Shown here piece after piece: positions 50,516-58,976 of a stretch of 64,000 bases of DNA. The translations under genes and the position numbers were made by a program. The DNA is from Halobacterium zhouii (GTDB taxonomy: Archaea > Halobacteriota > Halobacteria > Halobacteriales > Halobacteriaceae), in the NCBI RefSeq assembly GCF_021249405.1, contig NZ_CP089593.1, positions 1,178,001 to 1,242,000 on the forward strand, in the 5' to 3' direction. The notes beneath the pieces were generated by a model, which searched no databases, was not told the origin of the DNA, and saw only the letters and a program-made list of their open reading frames with translations. How positions within the stretch are numbered: position 1 is the first letter of the stretch; each line of letters opens with the position of its first letter.

Positions 50516-51628
50516 ATGGGACTGGAGGAGGATATCGAATCGCTCGAAGAAGAAATCTCCGAGACGCCGTACAACAAGTCGACGGAGTCACATATCGGCC
50601 GGTTGAAGGCGAAACTCGCCGAGAAGAAGGAGAAACTCGAGGCCCAGCAGTCCGGCGGGGGCGGCAGCGGTGGCTACGCCGTCGAACAGCACGGCGACGC
50701 GACGGTGGCACTCGTCGGCTTTCCCTCGGTCGGCAAGTCCACGCTCATCAACGCGATGACGAACGCGGACAGCGAGGTTGGCTCCTACGAGTTCACGACG
50801 CTCGACGTCAATCCGGGGATGCTGGATTACCGCGGCGCGAACATTCAGATTCTCGACGTGCCGGGACTCATCGAGGGCGCGGCGGGTGGGCGCGGCGGCG
50901 GGAAGGAGGTCCTCTCGGTCATCCGCACCGCGGACCTCGTGGTGTTCATGGTGTCGGCGTTCGAACCCGAGCGCTACCAGCGCCTCGACGACGAACTGTA
51001 CGGCGTGAAGATTCGGGTCGACGAGGATCCCCCGACCGTGAACATCACGAAGAAGGGGAAAGGCGGCATCGACATCAACTCCTCCGGCGAGATGGACCTC
51101 GACCACGACACCGTGCGCGAGATCCTCCGCGAGCGCGGGTTCGTGAACGCGGACGTCACCATACGCGGCAACCCCGACGTCGACGAACTCATCGACGGCG
51201 TGATGGACAACCGCGTCTACATGCCGTCGATGGTCGTGGTGAACAAGGTCGACCTCATCGAACCGTCGTACGCCGACACGATGCGCGAGAACATGCGCGA
51301 GGCCGGCATCGACCCCGACGACGCAGTGTTCATCTCCGCCGTCGCGGAGAAGGGCCTCGACTCGCTGAAGGAACGTTTCTGGGAGGAACTCGGCCTCATC
51401 CGCATCTACATGGACAAGCCCGGCCGGGGCATCGACTACGAGGAACCGCTCGTTCTCCGCGAGGGCGACACGCTCGACGACGCGCTCCACAAACTCGGCG
51501 GCACCTTCGAGGAGCGCTTCCGGTTCGCACGCGTAACCGGCGATTCAGTGAAACACGACGACCAGCAGGTCGGGCGCGACCACGTCTTCGCGGACGAGGA
51601 CGTACTCCGCATCGTCGCGCGGAAGTGA
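50516..51628 (+). CDS. DRG/Obg-family GTPase
   Basis: This 370-residue archaeal DRG protein is implicated in ribosome function. An N-terminal coiled helix region (SLEEEISETPYNKSTESHIGRLKAKLAEKKEKLE) precedes the G domain. G1 is ALVGFPSVGKSTLIN, the DRG effector region SYEFTTLDVNPGML, G3 ILDVPGLIEGAAGGRGGGKEVLSV and G4 VVVNKVDLIE. A C-terminal TGS domain follows (LIRIYMDKPGRGIDYEEPLVLREGDTLDDALHKLGGTFEE). The ATG at 50516 is preceded by a short leader and is divergent from the VNG_1110C-like gene. Confidence 0.95.
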   Translation: MGLEEDIESLEEEISETPYNKSTESHIGRLKAKLAEKKEKLEAQQSGGGGSGGYAVEQHGDATVALVGFPSVGKSTLINAMTNADSEVGSYEFTTLDVNPGMLDYRGANIQILDVPGLIEGAAGGRGGGKEVLSVIRTADLVVFMVSAFEPERYQRLDDELYGVKIRVDEDPPTVNITKKGKGGIDINSSGEMDLDHDTVREILRERGFVNADVTIRGNPDVDELIDGVMDNRVYMPSMVVVNKVDLIEPSYADTMRENMREAGIDPDDAVFISAVAEKGLDSLKERFWEELGLIRIYMDKPGRGIDYEEPLVLREGDTLDDALHKLGGTFEERFRFARVTGDSVKHDDQQVGRDHVFADEDVLRIVARK

Positions 51629-51637
51629 GCGAGTGAT

Positions 51638-52054
51638 ATGGATCGACGTCGTTTCGCAGTCGTCGCCCTCGCCGGCGTCCTTCCCTGGGTCATCGTCACC
51701 TGGGACACCGGCTGGTATCCGCTGTTCTCCGTCGGCTTCGCGAGCGTCTCGCCGTTCTCGTTCACTACGCTACCCACGTACCTCGCGCGCGTCGGCAACG
51801 TCCCGAGTCACCTCAGCGGATGGCCGCTCGCGACGATGCTGTACGTCGTCGCGCTGGTGACCGCTGCGATGGACGAGGCCGACGCGTACGTCGTCGCCGG
51901 CTTTCTGGGCCTCGCGGCGTTCAACGTCGGTCTGCTCGCGCTCTCGGTGTCCGACCAGCAGGGCATTCTCGCAGTGCCGCTGGGCGTCGTCTGGTTGCTG
52001 GTCGCGGGCGCGTGGGTCGTGTACGAGGAGTGGCCGACCGAGTCGCACCGCTGA
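51638..52054 (+). CDS. Four-helix haloarchaeal membrane protein (TIGR04206-like)
   Basis: This 138-residue protein starts 9 nt after the GTPase stop. Four hydrophobic segments are near FAVVALAGVLPWVIVTW, PLATMLYVVALVTAAM, AYVVAGFLGLAAFNVGLLAL and GILAVPLGVVWLLVAGAWVVY. It resembles the uncharacterised haloarchaeal TIGR04206 membrane family, a tentative match. Function is unknown, and linkage to the GTPase may reflect only shared transcription. Confidence 0.65.
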   Translation: MDRRRFAVVALAGVLPWVIVTWDTGWYPLFSVGFASVSPFSFTTLPTYLARVGNVPSHLSGWPLATMLYVVALVTAAMDEADAYVVAGFLGLAAFNVGLLALSVSDQQGILAVPLGVVWLLVAGAWVVYEEWPTESHR

Positions 52055-52114
52055 AAGACAGCCCTCCCTTCCGCCTCCGGTACGCTTAACGAGCGTCCGA
52101 ACAATCTCCCGGAC

Positions 52115-52900
52115 ATGAGCGACTTTCTGCTCGACCATACGATGATGCGCGTCGGCGACCTCGAAGAGTCACTCGACTGGTATCGGTCCCACCTCGACTA
52201 CGTCGAGTACGGCCGCTGGGAGGCCGACACGTTCACGAACGTCTACCTCGGGCCCGAGGACCGCCACGAGCAGGGCGCGCTCCTCGAACTCACGGAGAAC
52301 CACGACACCGACGAGTACGAGATGGGCGACGCGTTCGGCCACATCGCGGTGCGCACCGACGACGTCTACGACGCCTACGAGGAACTGATGGACGAGGGCG
52401 TCGAGGACTACCGCGACCCGGACTCCTGCGGTGGCTCGTACGCGTTCGTGAAGGACCCGGACGGCCACGAGGTCGAGATCGTCGAGCGAGACCACGGCGC
52501 AGAGTGGAGTCTCGACCACACGATGGTTCGCGTCGAGGACGCAGACCAGCAACTGGGCTTCTGGACGCGGAAGTTCGAGTACGAGCACACGGGCCGCTGG
52601 GAGTCCGACACGTTCGCCAACTACTTCGCGAAACCCCAGGACGCCGCCGAGGAGGCGATGGCGGTCGAGTTGACGTACAACTACGACGGCCGTTCCTACG
52701 AGTTCGGTCGCGGGTGGGGGCATCTCGCGGTGCGCGCCGACGACCTCCACGAGGACTGGGAGACGCTGCTGACGCGGGAGGCCGAGGACTACCGCGACCC
52801 CGCGTCCTGTGACGACAACTACGCGTTCACGAAGACCCCGGACGGCCACGAGATCGAGGTGCTGAACCCCGACGATTCGCCGATGGATCGCTCGGCCTGA
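52115..52900 (+). CDS. Tandem glyoxalase/VOC protein
   Basis: This 261-residue protein has two homologous glyoxalase I modules. The first begins FLLDHTMMRVGDLEESLDWYR and ends DPDGHEVEIVERD. The second begins SLDHTMVRVEDADQQLGFWTR and ends TPDGHEIEVLNPD. Each carries the metal set: His in LDHTM, Glu in LLELTEN or AVELTYN, His in FGHIAVR or WGHLAVR, and Glu in the GHExE motif. Both are compatible with a glyoxalase-type isomerase in which one domain may be degenerate. Methylglyoxal detoxification is possible, but the substrate is not provable from sequence. Confidence 0.85.
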   Translation: MSDFLLDHTMMRVGDLEESLDWYRSHLDYVEYGRWEADTFTNVYLGPEDRHEQGALLELTENHDTDEYEMGDAFGHIAVRTDDVYDAYEELMDEGVEDYRDPDSCGGSYAFVKDPDGHEVEIVERDHGAEWSLDHTMVRVEDADQQLGFWTRKFEYEHTGRWESDTFANYFAKPQDAAEEAMAVELTYNYDGRSYEFGRGWGHLAVRADDLHEDWETLLTREAEDYRDPASCDDNYAFTKTPDGHEIEVLNPDDSPMDRSA

Positions 52901-52979
52901 CGCGCGGCGAACGCAGCGACCGGCCCCGGAGCGGTGAGCCTGACGGCGGGCTTTTCCTCGTTCGCCACGTACTGAGTGC

Positions 52980-53114
52980 ATGGAACTGCTCGAGACGCTG
53001 AAGCCGGACTTTCTGAAGCCGAAGTGGAAGTGCGGGAGCTGCGGGAAGACTTACCGACGGAATCGGCGGAGTTGCTCGAACTGCAACAGCACCGTCTTCG
53101 AGAAACTCCGCTGA
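52980..53114 (+). CDS. 44-residue zinc-ribbon protein
   Basis: This short gene encodes a zinc ribbon, with WKCGSCGKTYRRNRRSCSNCN containing CxxC...CxxC (Cys18, Cys21, Cys32, Cys35). Basic residues between the pairs and the short acidic N-terminus suit nucleic-acid or ribosome binding. The stop is only 11 nt before the convergent dphB stop. It is too small for most gene callers, yet the cysteine spacing is too regular for chance. Function is unknown. Confidence 0.8.
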   Translation: MELLETLKPDFLKPKWKCGSCGKTYRRNRRSCSNCNSTVFEKLR

Positions 53115-53124
53115 CCGGCGGCCC

Positions 53125-53913
53125 CTACTCCGCAAGCAGTTCGTCCGGCGCGTCAGCCAGCCCCGCGAGCGCGTCCTGCTCGACGTGATGCAGGTCGCCG
53201 GGAATCACGAGCAGGTGGAGCGGGTCGCCGAAGTCTTCCTCGGCGAGCGCGGCCAGCGTGTCGGCGCGGACGGTTGCGTCGGGAGCGCCGGCGCGCGCGA
53301 CGACGACGCCGAGGGCGTCTGGATTCCAATGTTCCGCGAGCAGGCCGGCGGCGTGGCTTGCGGTCATGTACTCGTCGCCGTCGGCTCTGGGATGGTCCAC
53401 CTTGATGTCGAGGTAGCACAGCGTGTGGAGGCCGCGCTCGCGGTTGTCCTCGATGGTCTCGACGACTGAGCCTGGGACGCCGTCGGCGCCGTGGGCCCAC
53501 TCGAAGGGGAGCGTCGTCGCCTTCCCGAAGCGGTAGTTCTGGAGGCCCGTCAGGCTCGACGCGGCGGACTCGGCGGTCGGCGCGTGAATCACGCGAGTGT
53601 CGATGCCGCGCTCCTCGGCGCGCAGTCGGAGGTCGACGTGAGTCGTCGATATCATCGTGTCGCCCGCGGTGAGGAAGACTGCGTCTCCGGTCTCGGCAGC
53701 GTCGAGGATGGGTTCGGGGTCCTGTTCGACGCCCGCGCGGTCGCGCACTTCGATGTCGATTCCGTGGTGGTCCTCGAGGTCCGCGACGTCCGCACCGACG
53801 AGGTGGCTGGTGTAGAACTCCGCGAACGCGCGGTCGGTGGCGGCGATGGCGTCCGCGCCCTCGACTGTGACCGAGCGCTCGTCGTAGAGTCCGAGACCGA
53901 CGAACGTGAGCAT
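53125..53913 (-). CDS. dphB: Diphthine synthase
   Basis: DphB uses SAM to trimethylate the modified His of elongation factor 2 in diphthamide synthesis. It has 262 residues from the ATG at 53913. MLTFVGLGLYDERSVTVEGADAI and FLTAGDTMISTTHVDLRLRAEERGIDTRVIHAPTAESAA are the tetrapyrrole-methylase-fold SAM segments, and LQNYRFGKATTLPFEW is distinctive. TATAAC on this strand at 53936-53941 sits about 25 nt upstream, giving a leaderless transcript. dph2 is not in the window. Confidence 0.95.
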   Translation of the reverse strand: MLTFVGLGLYDERSVTVEGADAIAATDRAFAEFYTSHLVGADVADLEDHHGIDIEVRDRAGVEQDPEPILDAAETGDAVFLTAGDTMISTTHVDLRLRAEERGIDTRVIHAPTAESAASSLTGLQNYRFGKATTLPFEWAHGADGVPGSVVETIEDNRERGLHTLCYLDIKVDHPRADGDEYMTASHAAGLLAEHWNPDALGVVVARAGAPDATVRADTLAALAEEDFGDPLHLLVIPGDLHHVEQDALAGLADAPDELLAE

Positions 53914-54026
53914 ACCCGTGGTTGTGGCGGCGCGCGTTATAGGCTTTCGAGTCGATAGCAACGTGGTGCGTCGACGCCGTCGGCGGAAGCGACACCGGTA
54001 AGGCGGGCGCGTGCGGAAATTCGACA

Positions 54027-55064
54027 ATGGCAGTGCCGTGCGTTCGCGTCCGTCCGGAAGACGGCGAAGCGACTCGCCGACGACTCGCGGCGGACGACCT
54101 GGTGGACGACGAGTACGCCATCACGGCGAGCGACGGCTGGCTCTACATTCCCGTCACCGACGCCGACGCCGTTCCCGGGGAGTTCGACGTCGTCGAGTTC
54201 GACGCGCCGGAGCGACGGACGCCCACGAACCCCGCGGACGTGCTGGGGTTCGAGCCGACGTACGAGCGCCTCGGCGACGTCGTCATTCTGGACGAGGACG
54301 ACCCGGAGCGCGCCCAGCGCATCGCCGACGCGATACTGGAGTCCGACGTGCGCGCCGAGAGCGTGGTCAATCGCGCGTCGAAGGTGAAGGGCACCGAGCG
54401 CGTGCGCGACTGGGACGTGCTCGCGGGTGACGGCACCGAAGCCGTGCACCGAGAATACGGCTGTGAGTTCGAGTTAGACCTCGCTACGGTCTACTTCTCG
54501 CCGCGACTCGCCACCGAGCGGCACCGCGTCGTCGAGCAAGTGGAACGCGAGGGCGAGCACGTCTTCGACATGTTCGCGGGCGTCGGCCCGTACGCGGTGC
54601 CGATGGCGAAAGCAGGCGCGGAAGTGGTGGCGACGGACATCAACGAGGACGCCATCGCGTACCTCGAGCGCAACGCCGAGCGCAACGGTGTAGCCGACCG
54701 CATCACCGCAATCGTGGGAGACGTCCGCAACGTAGTTTCGGGCTCGTCGCGCGAGCAAAGCGAGCGCGACGGTGTGCGCGACGTCGCCAGCGAGTACGAG
54801 AACTGGGCGGACCGAATCGTGATGAATCTCCCGCACACCGCCGACGAGTTTCTCGACACCGCGGTGGCGCTGGCGGGCGACGACTGCGTGATCCACCTGT
54901 ACGACTTCGAGCACGAGGACGACCCCTACGGCCCCGCCGAGGCAGCGATTCGGGCGGCGGCGGAACCCGAGTACGACGTGGAAATCGAGACGCGACGGAC
55001 GGTTCGGTCGTACGCCCCCCACGAACTGAACGTGGTGGTGGACGCCCGCCTCACCCGCCGGTGA
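54027..55064 (+). CDS. trm5: tRNA (guanine37-N1)-methyltransferase Trm5-like
   Basis: The enzyme methylates G37 next to the anticodon, preventing frameshifts. It has 345 residues. The N-terminal domains (YEPTY-type segment GFEPTYERLGDVVILDEDD) bind tRNA. The SAM site is VFDMFAGVGPYAVPMAKAGAEVVATDINEDAIAYLERNAERN (about 172-213), and the catalytic motif is RIVMNLPHTADEF. Residues 239-249 (SSREQSERDG region) are encoded by a GC palindrome and look like an extra insertion before the NLPH strand. The tRNA-Thr gene follows. Confidence 0.92.
   Translation: MAVPCVRVRPEDGEATRRRLAADDLVDDEYAITASDGWLYIPVTDADAVPGEFDVVEFDAPERRTPTNPADVLGFEPTYERLGDVVILDEDDPERAQRIADAILESDVRAESVVNRASKVKGTERVRDWDVLAGDGTEAVHREYGCEFELDLATVYFSPRLATERHRVVEQVEREGEHVFDMFAGVGPYAVPMAKAGAEVVATDINEDAIAYLERNAERNGVADRITAIVGDVRNVVSGSSREQSERDGVRDVASEYENWADRIVMNLPHTADEFLDTAVALAGDDCVIHLYDFEHEDDPYGPAEAAIRAAAEPEYDVEIETRRTVRSYAPHELNVVVDARLTRR
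54745..54771. repeat. Palindrome inside trm5
   Basis: CGTCGCGC (54745-54752) is exactly inverted as GCGCGACG (54764-54771), around GAGCAAAGCGA. The GCGAGC/AGCGAGC wording matches the palindromic elements at 23002-23022 and 39340-39446. It encodes an in-frame hydrophilic peptide (about residues 240-249). Confidence 0.6.
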
Positions 55065-55112
55065 TTCGCAAGGCTTATTTCTCGAATCCGGCTACGGTAG
55101 ATTGGATCCCGC

Positions 55113-55186
55113 GCCGGTATAGCTCAGATTGGTAGAGCGATTCCTTCGTAAGGAATAGGCCGAGGGTTCAAATCCCTCTACCGGCT
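55113..55186 (+). tRNA. tRNA-Thr (anticodon CGU)
   Basis: The sequence folds as a standard cloverleaf: acceptor GCCGGTA/TACCGGC, D-arm GCTC...GAGC, anticodon stem ATTCC/GGAAT around the loop TTCGTAA (anticodon CGT), and T-arm GAGGG-TTCAAAT-CCCTC. The discriminator base is T and no CCA is encoded. It has no intron. It reads ACG codons. A TATA-like GCTTATTT lies about 37-44 nt upstream (55072-55079). Confidence 0.96.
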
Positions 55187-55291
55187 CTTTCTGCGACGTC
55201 AAAAGATTGCGGAGCGTTTTTGCCATCCGTGAACCGTGCGAATCCACGACGAGCGATATGGAGAAGAGCGTACTCGTGGGTTCAAGTGGCG

Positions 55292-55624
55292 CTACTCGTC
55301 GTACGGTTCGATGTGGGCTGTGACTTGTTCTGCGTTCTCCGAAAGCGCGACCATGTCCCGTTCCTGGCTGTACTCGACGATGTCGGCGTCCTCGAGTTTC
55401 GGGACGTGTGTGTGGTAGAGCGAAACGTAGATGCGTTTCACTTCCTCAGGGGAGATGTCGGCGATGTCGGTGTCGTTCTCCCACACCGCGATCTCGTCAG
55501 CCATGTCAGCTAGGGCCATCGGACCTCCGTACTTCTGGAGACAGTGTAGCGCAAACCGGCGCCGTTGGCTGCTGAGGACGGCGAAGACGTCGTCCTCGGG
55601 AATCGTGTCGGTGTTCGGCATCAT
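55292..55624 (-). CDS. DUF7344-like winged-helix protein
   Basis: This 110-residue protein (or one shorter, from the adjacent second ATG) reads DDVFAVLSSQRRRFALHCLQKYGGPMALADMADEIAVWEND. After this it continues SPEEVKRIYVSLYHTHVPKLEDADIVEYSQERDMVALSE, the haloarchaeal variant wHTH fold. Such proteins often act as housekeeping or stress regulators; the targets are unknown. It stands alone on the minus strand after the tRNA. Confidence 0.83.
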   Translation of the reverse strand: MMPNTDTIPEDDVFAVLSSQRRRFALHCLQKYGGPMALADMADEIAVWENDTDIADISPEEVKRIYVSLYHTHVPKLEDADIVEYSQERDMVALSENAEQVTAHIEPYDE

Positions 55625-55750
55625 CGATTCCACGTCCGACGGGCCGGTTATGTTGTTCGACACACCCGGTCTTGTACTTGTTCGGGGATGAGGGCGTTGA
55701 CTCACAGATAACGCCATTCATATGGGGGCGGTAGTTCGGCGACCAGTCGG

Positions 55751-56419
55751 TCATTCCCGGGCTTCGACCGGCTCGTCACCGACGGTGAGCGCGTGGCGGA
55801 TGAGATTCGCACACCCGCGGCGGATTCGCTGGGAGACGGCGTTCGAGGAGACGCCGAGTTCGTCCGCGAGGTCGTCCATCGAACTCTGCCGCGGCACGTC
55901 GAAGTAGCCGACCTGCACCGCCGTCACGAGCGTGTCGTACTGTTCGGGGGTGAGTCCGTACTCGCGTTGCTGGGGGGCATCGGGGTGGTAGAGCTTGTTG
56001 ACTTCGAACGTCCGGGTTCGCTCGGCGAAGTACTCCTGGAACGTGGGCACCTGTTCGTCCAGCGCGAACCGAAGTTTGAGTCGCCACTCGTCGACGCGCG
56101 CCTTGGCGTCGAGGATGCTGGCGTGCTGGTTGGTGATGTCCGTAATCAGGTCGACGATGTCTTCTGACCAGGTCACCATGTAGAGGGCGCTTCCGTCGAT
56201 CTCCTCGATGACGTCGACGTCGGCCACCGTCGGGTCGGCCTGCATCTGGTCTCGGAACGACTGGAAGTCGGTGCCGGACACCCAGAGGAACGGCATCACC
56301 CACTCGGTGCTGTGGGAGGCGAGTCGCTCCACTTCAATAGTCACGTCCGGGTTCGACGGCAGCGCCTCAGAGAGAAGGAACGAGGTGGCGGGAACAGTGA
56401 TGTCTGCGACGACGCTCAT
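55751..56419 (-). CDS. Bat-like regulator with C-terminal HTH-10 domain
   Basis: This 222-residue protein has the bacterio-opsin activator (Bat) type architecture without PAS/GAF modules. The N-terminal domain is TVPATSFLLSEALPSNPDVTIEVERLASHSTEWVMPFLWVSG. The C-terminal HTH-10 is YGLTPEQYDTLVTAVQVGYFDVPRQSSMDDLADELGVSSNAVSQRIRRG, with helix SNAVSQRIRRGCANLI. The start at 56419 removes a non-conserved extension. It probably responds to light, oxygen or metabolic state like its relatives, but the ligand is not visible. Confidence 0.88.
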   Translation of the reverse strand: MSVVADITVPATSFLLSEALPSNPDVTIEVERLASHSTEWVMPFLWVSGTDFQSFRDQMQADPTVADVDVIEEIDGSALYMVTWSEDIVDLITDITNQHASILDAKARVDEWRLKLRFALDEQVPTFQEYFAERTRTFEVNKLYHPDAPQQREYGLTPEQYDTLVTAVQVGYFDVPRQSSMDDLADELGVSSNAVSQRIRRGCANLIRHALTVGDEPVEARE

Positions 56420-56528
56420 ACGTACAGAAACACGGGAAGACGAATAAGCCACTCCCTGATCCTGATGGTCGTGAGTCACGTTCGAACCGGCAACAACGCC
56501 TTTCTTCACCGTTCCCGACTGGAATACC

Positions 56529-56774
56529 ATGGTGGTGCCGTTGAGCACGTCGGCGGCGAGTGGCCACGCCCTGCAGGTCCTGTTTGTGTTCCCGGTGGTG
56601 GTCGGAGTGGCGTTGCTCGCGGACCCGGAGCGCGTGCTGGTACTCCACCGGTTCCTCGGTTTTTCCGCGGTCAGCGACGGCGAGGTGGACGTGCGTCTGT
56701 GGAGACTCCGCGGCGCAGCGTTCGTCGCGGTGGGCGTGTTCGTTCTCTGGGCGGGCTACCACGGAGTCGCGTAG
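56529..56774 (+). CDS. Small two-helix membrane protein
   Basis: This 81-residue protein has two hydrophobic segments (HALQVLFVFPVVVGVALLADPERVLVLH and GAAFVAVGVFVLWAGYHGV) separated by a charged loop. It is unrecognised. It lies between the Bat-like regulator (divergent) and the tetR operator, on the tetR strand but 84 nt upstream, so independent transcription is likely. Confidence 0.6.
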   Translation: MVVPLSTSAASGHALQVLFVFPVVVGVALLADPERVLVLHRFLGFSAVSDGEVDVRLWRLRGAAFVAVGVFVLWAGYHGVA

Positions 56775-56801
56775 CAGACGATTCGAGAACCAGAACGCAT
56801 T

Positions 56802-56851
56802 TGACTGACCAGCCAGTTAGTTGTAGCAATAACTGACTGGCTGGTCAGTCA
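56802..56851 (+). promoter_or_regulatory. Near-perfect 21-bp inverted repeat, tetR operator
   Basis: The left arm (56802-56822, starting TGACTGACCAGCCAG) and right arm (56831-56851) are inverted copies with 20 of 21 positions paired, separated by 8 bp (GTAGCAAT). The palindrome ends 7 bp before the tetR ATG, a position where a bound TetR dimer would block transcription. Nested TGAC/GTCA half sites within each arm could hold two dimers. Confidence 0.85.
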
Positions 56852-56858
56852 CTCCGCT

Positions 56859-57464
56859 ATGACAGACGACACCACCGACGAGATAATGGAAGCGACGTAC
56901 ACCGCGCTCTGCGAGCACGGGTACGCGTCCCTGCGGATGCAGGACATCGCGGACGAATCGACGAAGAGCAAAGCCGCCCTCCACTACCACTACGACTCAA
57001 AACACGACCTGCTGGTGGCGTTCCTCGAGCACCTCCGGGACGAACTCGCCGGCCGGGTGACGGAGTTCCGCGAGGGCGACCCTAGCGAGCGACTCGCCGA
57101 GTTCCTGGACGAGTTCCTCCTCCCCGGCGACGACACCCCCGGCGAGGAGTGGGGGACTGCCATCCTCGAAATCAAGGCCCAGGGACCCTACGACGACGCG
57201 TTCCGCGACCGACTCCAGCGCATCGACGACATCTGGGTCGACGTCGTCCGCGAAGCCATCGCCGACGGCGTCGACGCCGGCGTCGTCCGCGAGGACGTCG
57301 ACCCCGACGATGTCGCCGAGTTCGTCGTCTCGCTCGTGATGGGGACCCAGGCGCGAAACGTCGCTATCGGCTACCCCCGAGAGCGAACCCACGCCTCGCT
57401 CACTGACTACATCGAGGAGCGCGTGCTCGTCGACGGAGAGACCCTGGGGGTGGCCGAGGAGTGA
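56859..57464 (+). CDS. TetR-family transcriptional repressor
   Basis: This 201-residue protein has an N-terminal HTH, GYASLRMQDIADESTKSKAALHYHYDSKHDLLVAFLEHL, the canonical TetR motif around residues 20-58. A C-terminal helical ligand-binding domain completes it. Its stop overlaps the GTG start of the MATE transporter (GTGA), and an almost perfect palindrome sits immediately upstream. This strongly suggests an autoregulated drug-responsive operon in which a toxic compound releases TetR and induces its own efflux pump. The ligand is unknown. Confidence 0.92.
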   Translation: MTDDTTDEIMEATYTALCEHGYASLRMQDIADESTKSKAALHYHYDSKHDLLVAFLEHLRDELAGRVTEFREGDPSERLAEFLDEFLLPGDDTPGEEWGTAILEIKAQGPYDDAFRDRLQRIDDIWVDVVREAIADGVDAGVVREDVDPDDVAEFVVSLVMGTQARNVAIGYPRERTHASLTDYIEERVLVDGETLGVAEE

Positions 57465-58948
57465 GCGTCACTGACAGAGTCAGCGCCCTGTTCAAGGGCC
57501 CGGAGGAACTCGAATTGACGTCGGGCAGCATCGCGAAACCCCTGCTCTACCTCTCGCTCCCCATCGTCATCACGAACCTCTTCCAGACCGCCTACAACAT
57601 CGCGGACACGTTCTGGCTCGGCCAGTACAGCACGGACGCGCTGGCCGCCATCACGTTCGCGTTCCCGATGGTGTTCCTGCTCATCGCGCTCGCGCTGGGC
57701 ATCTCCGTCGCCGGGAGCGTGCTCGTCGCGCAGTACGTCGGCGCGGACGAGGAGGAACGCGCGGAGTACGCCGCCTCTCAGACGGTGGCGTTCGCGGCAG
57801 TCGCCGCCGTGGTCCTGGGCGCCATCGGGTTCGTGTTCGTCGACGAGTTCCTCGTGCTTCTCGGCGCGTCCGCTGACGTTACACCCCTCGCCACGTCGTA
57901 CATGCAGGTGTACTCGGTCGGACTCGTCGCGGTGTTCGGCTTCGCGGTGTTCGTCTCGCTGATGCGGGGGTACGGCGACACGGTCACGCCGATGCTCGTG
58001 ATGTTCGGTTCCGTCGTCCTCAACATCCTCCTCGACCCGCTTCTCATCTTCGGGTTCGACCAGAACCCGCTGTTCGGCTACCTCGGCCTGCGCGGCCTCG
58101 AATCCCAGTTGTTCGCGCTCACGGGCTACACCGGGTCGGGCATCGAGGGCGCCGCCATCGCCACCGTCTTCTCTCGCCTGCTCGCGCTCGTCGTCGGCCT
58201 GGTCATCATGTTCCAGGGGACGCGGGGCGTCCGCATCCGACTCTCCCAGATGAAACCCGACGCGGACTACGCCCGCCGCCTGCTCGACATCGGCGTACCG
58301 GCATCCATCGAGGGAACCGCACGCGCACTCTCCGTGAACCTCCTGCTGGTCGTCGTCGCTCTCTTCCCGGACACCGTCGCGGCGGCCTACGGCATCGGCA
58401 CGCGCGTGTTCTCGGTCATCTTCCTGCCCGCCATCGCGTTCTCCCAGGGCGTCGAGACGATGACCGGACAGAACATCGGCGCGGGGAAACTCGACCGCGC
58501 GGAGTACGCGAACCACTACGGCGCGAAGGTGATGCTGGGGGCGCTGACGGCGTTCGGTGCCGTGGTGTTCCTCGCGGCCCACCCCATCGCCGCGGTGTTC
58601 ACGCAGAACCCCGAGGTCGCCGCGATAGGCGCCGAGTTCCTCCGGTACGCCGCGCTCACGTTCGGGTTCATCGGCGTGATGCGGTCGTACAGCGGCGGGT
58701 TCCGTGGCGCCGGTCAGACCCTCATCGCGGCCGTCATCTCCATAGCGATGCTCGGATTCATCCGGCTACCTATCGCGTGGGTCGGCGCCCACCGACTCGG
58801 CGTAGAAGGCCTCTGGATCGCGTTCGCGGTGTCGAACGTGCTCGGCGGCGTCATCTCGTACGTCTGGTTCGAGCGCGGAACGTGGCGGGACGCCGACGTC
58901 ACGGAGGCCCGCGGGCCGTCCGCGGCGCCCGACGCGACCGACGACTGA
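57461..58948 (+). CDS. MATE-family multidrug/toxin efflux transporter
   Basis: This 495-residue membrane protein has 12 helices. Two homologous halves start IAKPLLYLSLPIVITNLFQTAYNIADTFWLGQYSTDALAAI (about 23) and RRLLDIGVPASIEGTARALSVNLLLVV (about 270). This matches MATE antiporters that expel cationic drugs using a sodium or proton gradient. The start is GTG at 57461, overlapping the tetR stop. Co-expression with TetR and the operator makes regulated efflux very likely. The tail is acidic and soluble (PSAAPDATDD). Confidence 0.92.
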   Translation: MSVTDRVSALFKGPEELELTSGSIAKPLLYLSLPIVITNLFQTAYNIADTFWLGQYSTDALAAITFAFPMVFLLIALALGISVAGSVLVAQYVGADEEERAEYAASQTVAFAAVAAVVLGAIGFVFVDEFLVLLGASADVTPLATSYMQVYSVGLVAVFGFAVFVSLMRGYGDTVTPMLVMFGSVVLNILLDPLLIFGFDQNPLFGYLGLRGLESQLFALTGYTGSGIEGAAIATVFSRLLALVVGLVIMFQGTRGVRIRLSQMKPDADYARRLLDIGVPASIEGTARALSVNLLLVVVALFPDTVAAAYGIGTRVFSVIFLPAIAFSQGVETMTGQNIGAGKLDRAEYANHYGAKVMLGALTAFGAVVFLAAHPIAAVFTQNPEVAAIGAEFLRYAALTFGFIGVMRSYSGGFRGAGQTLIAAVISIAMLGFIRLPIAWVGAHRLGVEGLWIAFAVSNVLGGVISYVWFERGTWRDADVTEARGPSAAPDATDD

Positions 58949-58976
58949 CGACCCCCGGACGGTTACGGCGTTCTCC

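Noticed and set aside
57461..57500. Second TetR operator at the MATE start (CTGAC...GTCAG)
   Set aside because: Only a 5-bp palindrome inside coding sequence, far weaker than the 21-bp operator upstream of tetR.
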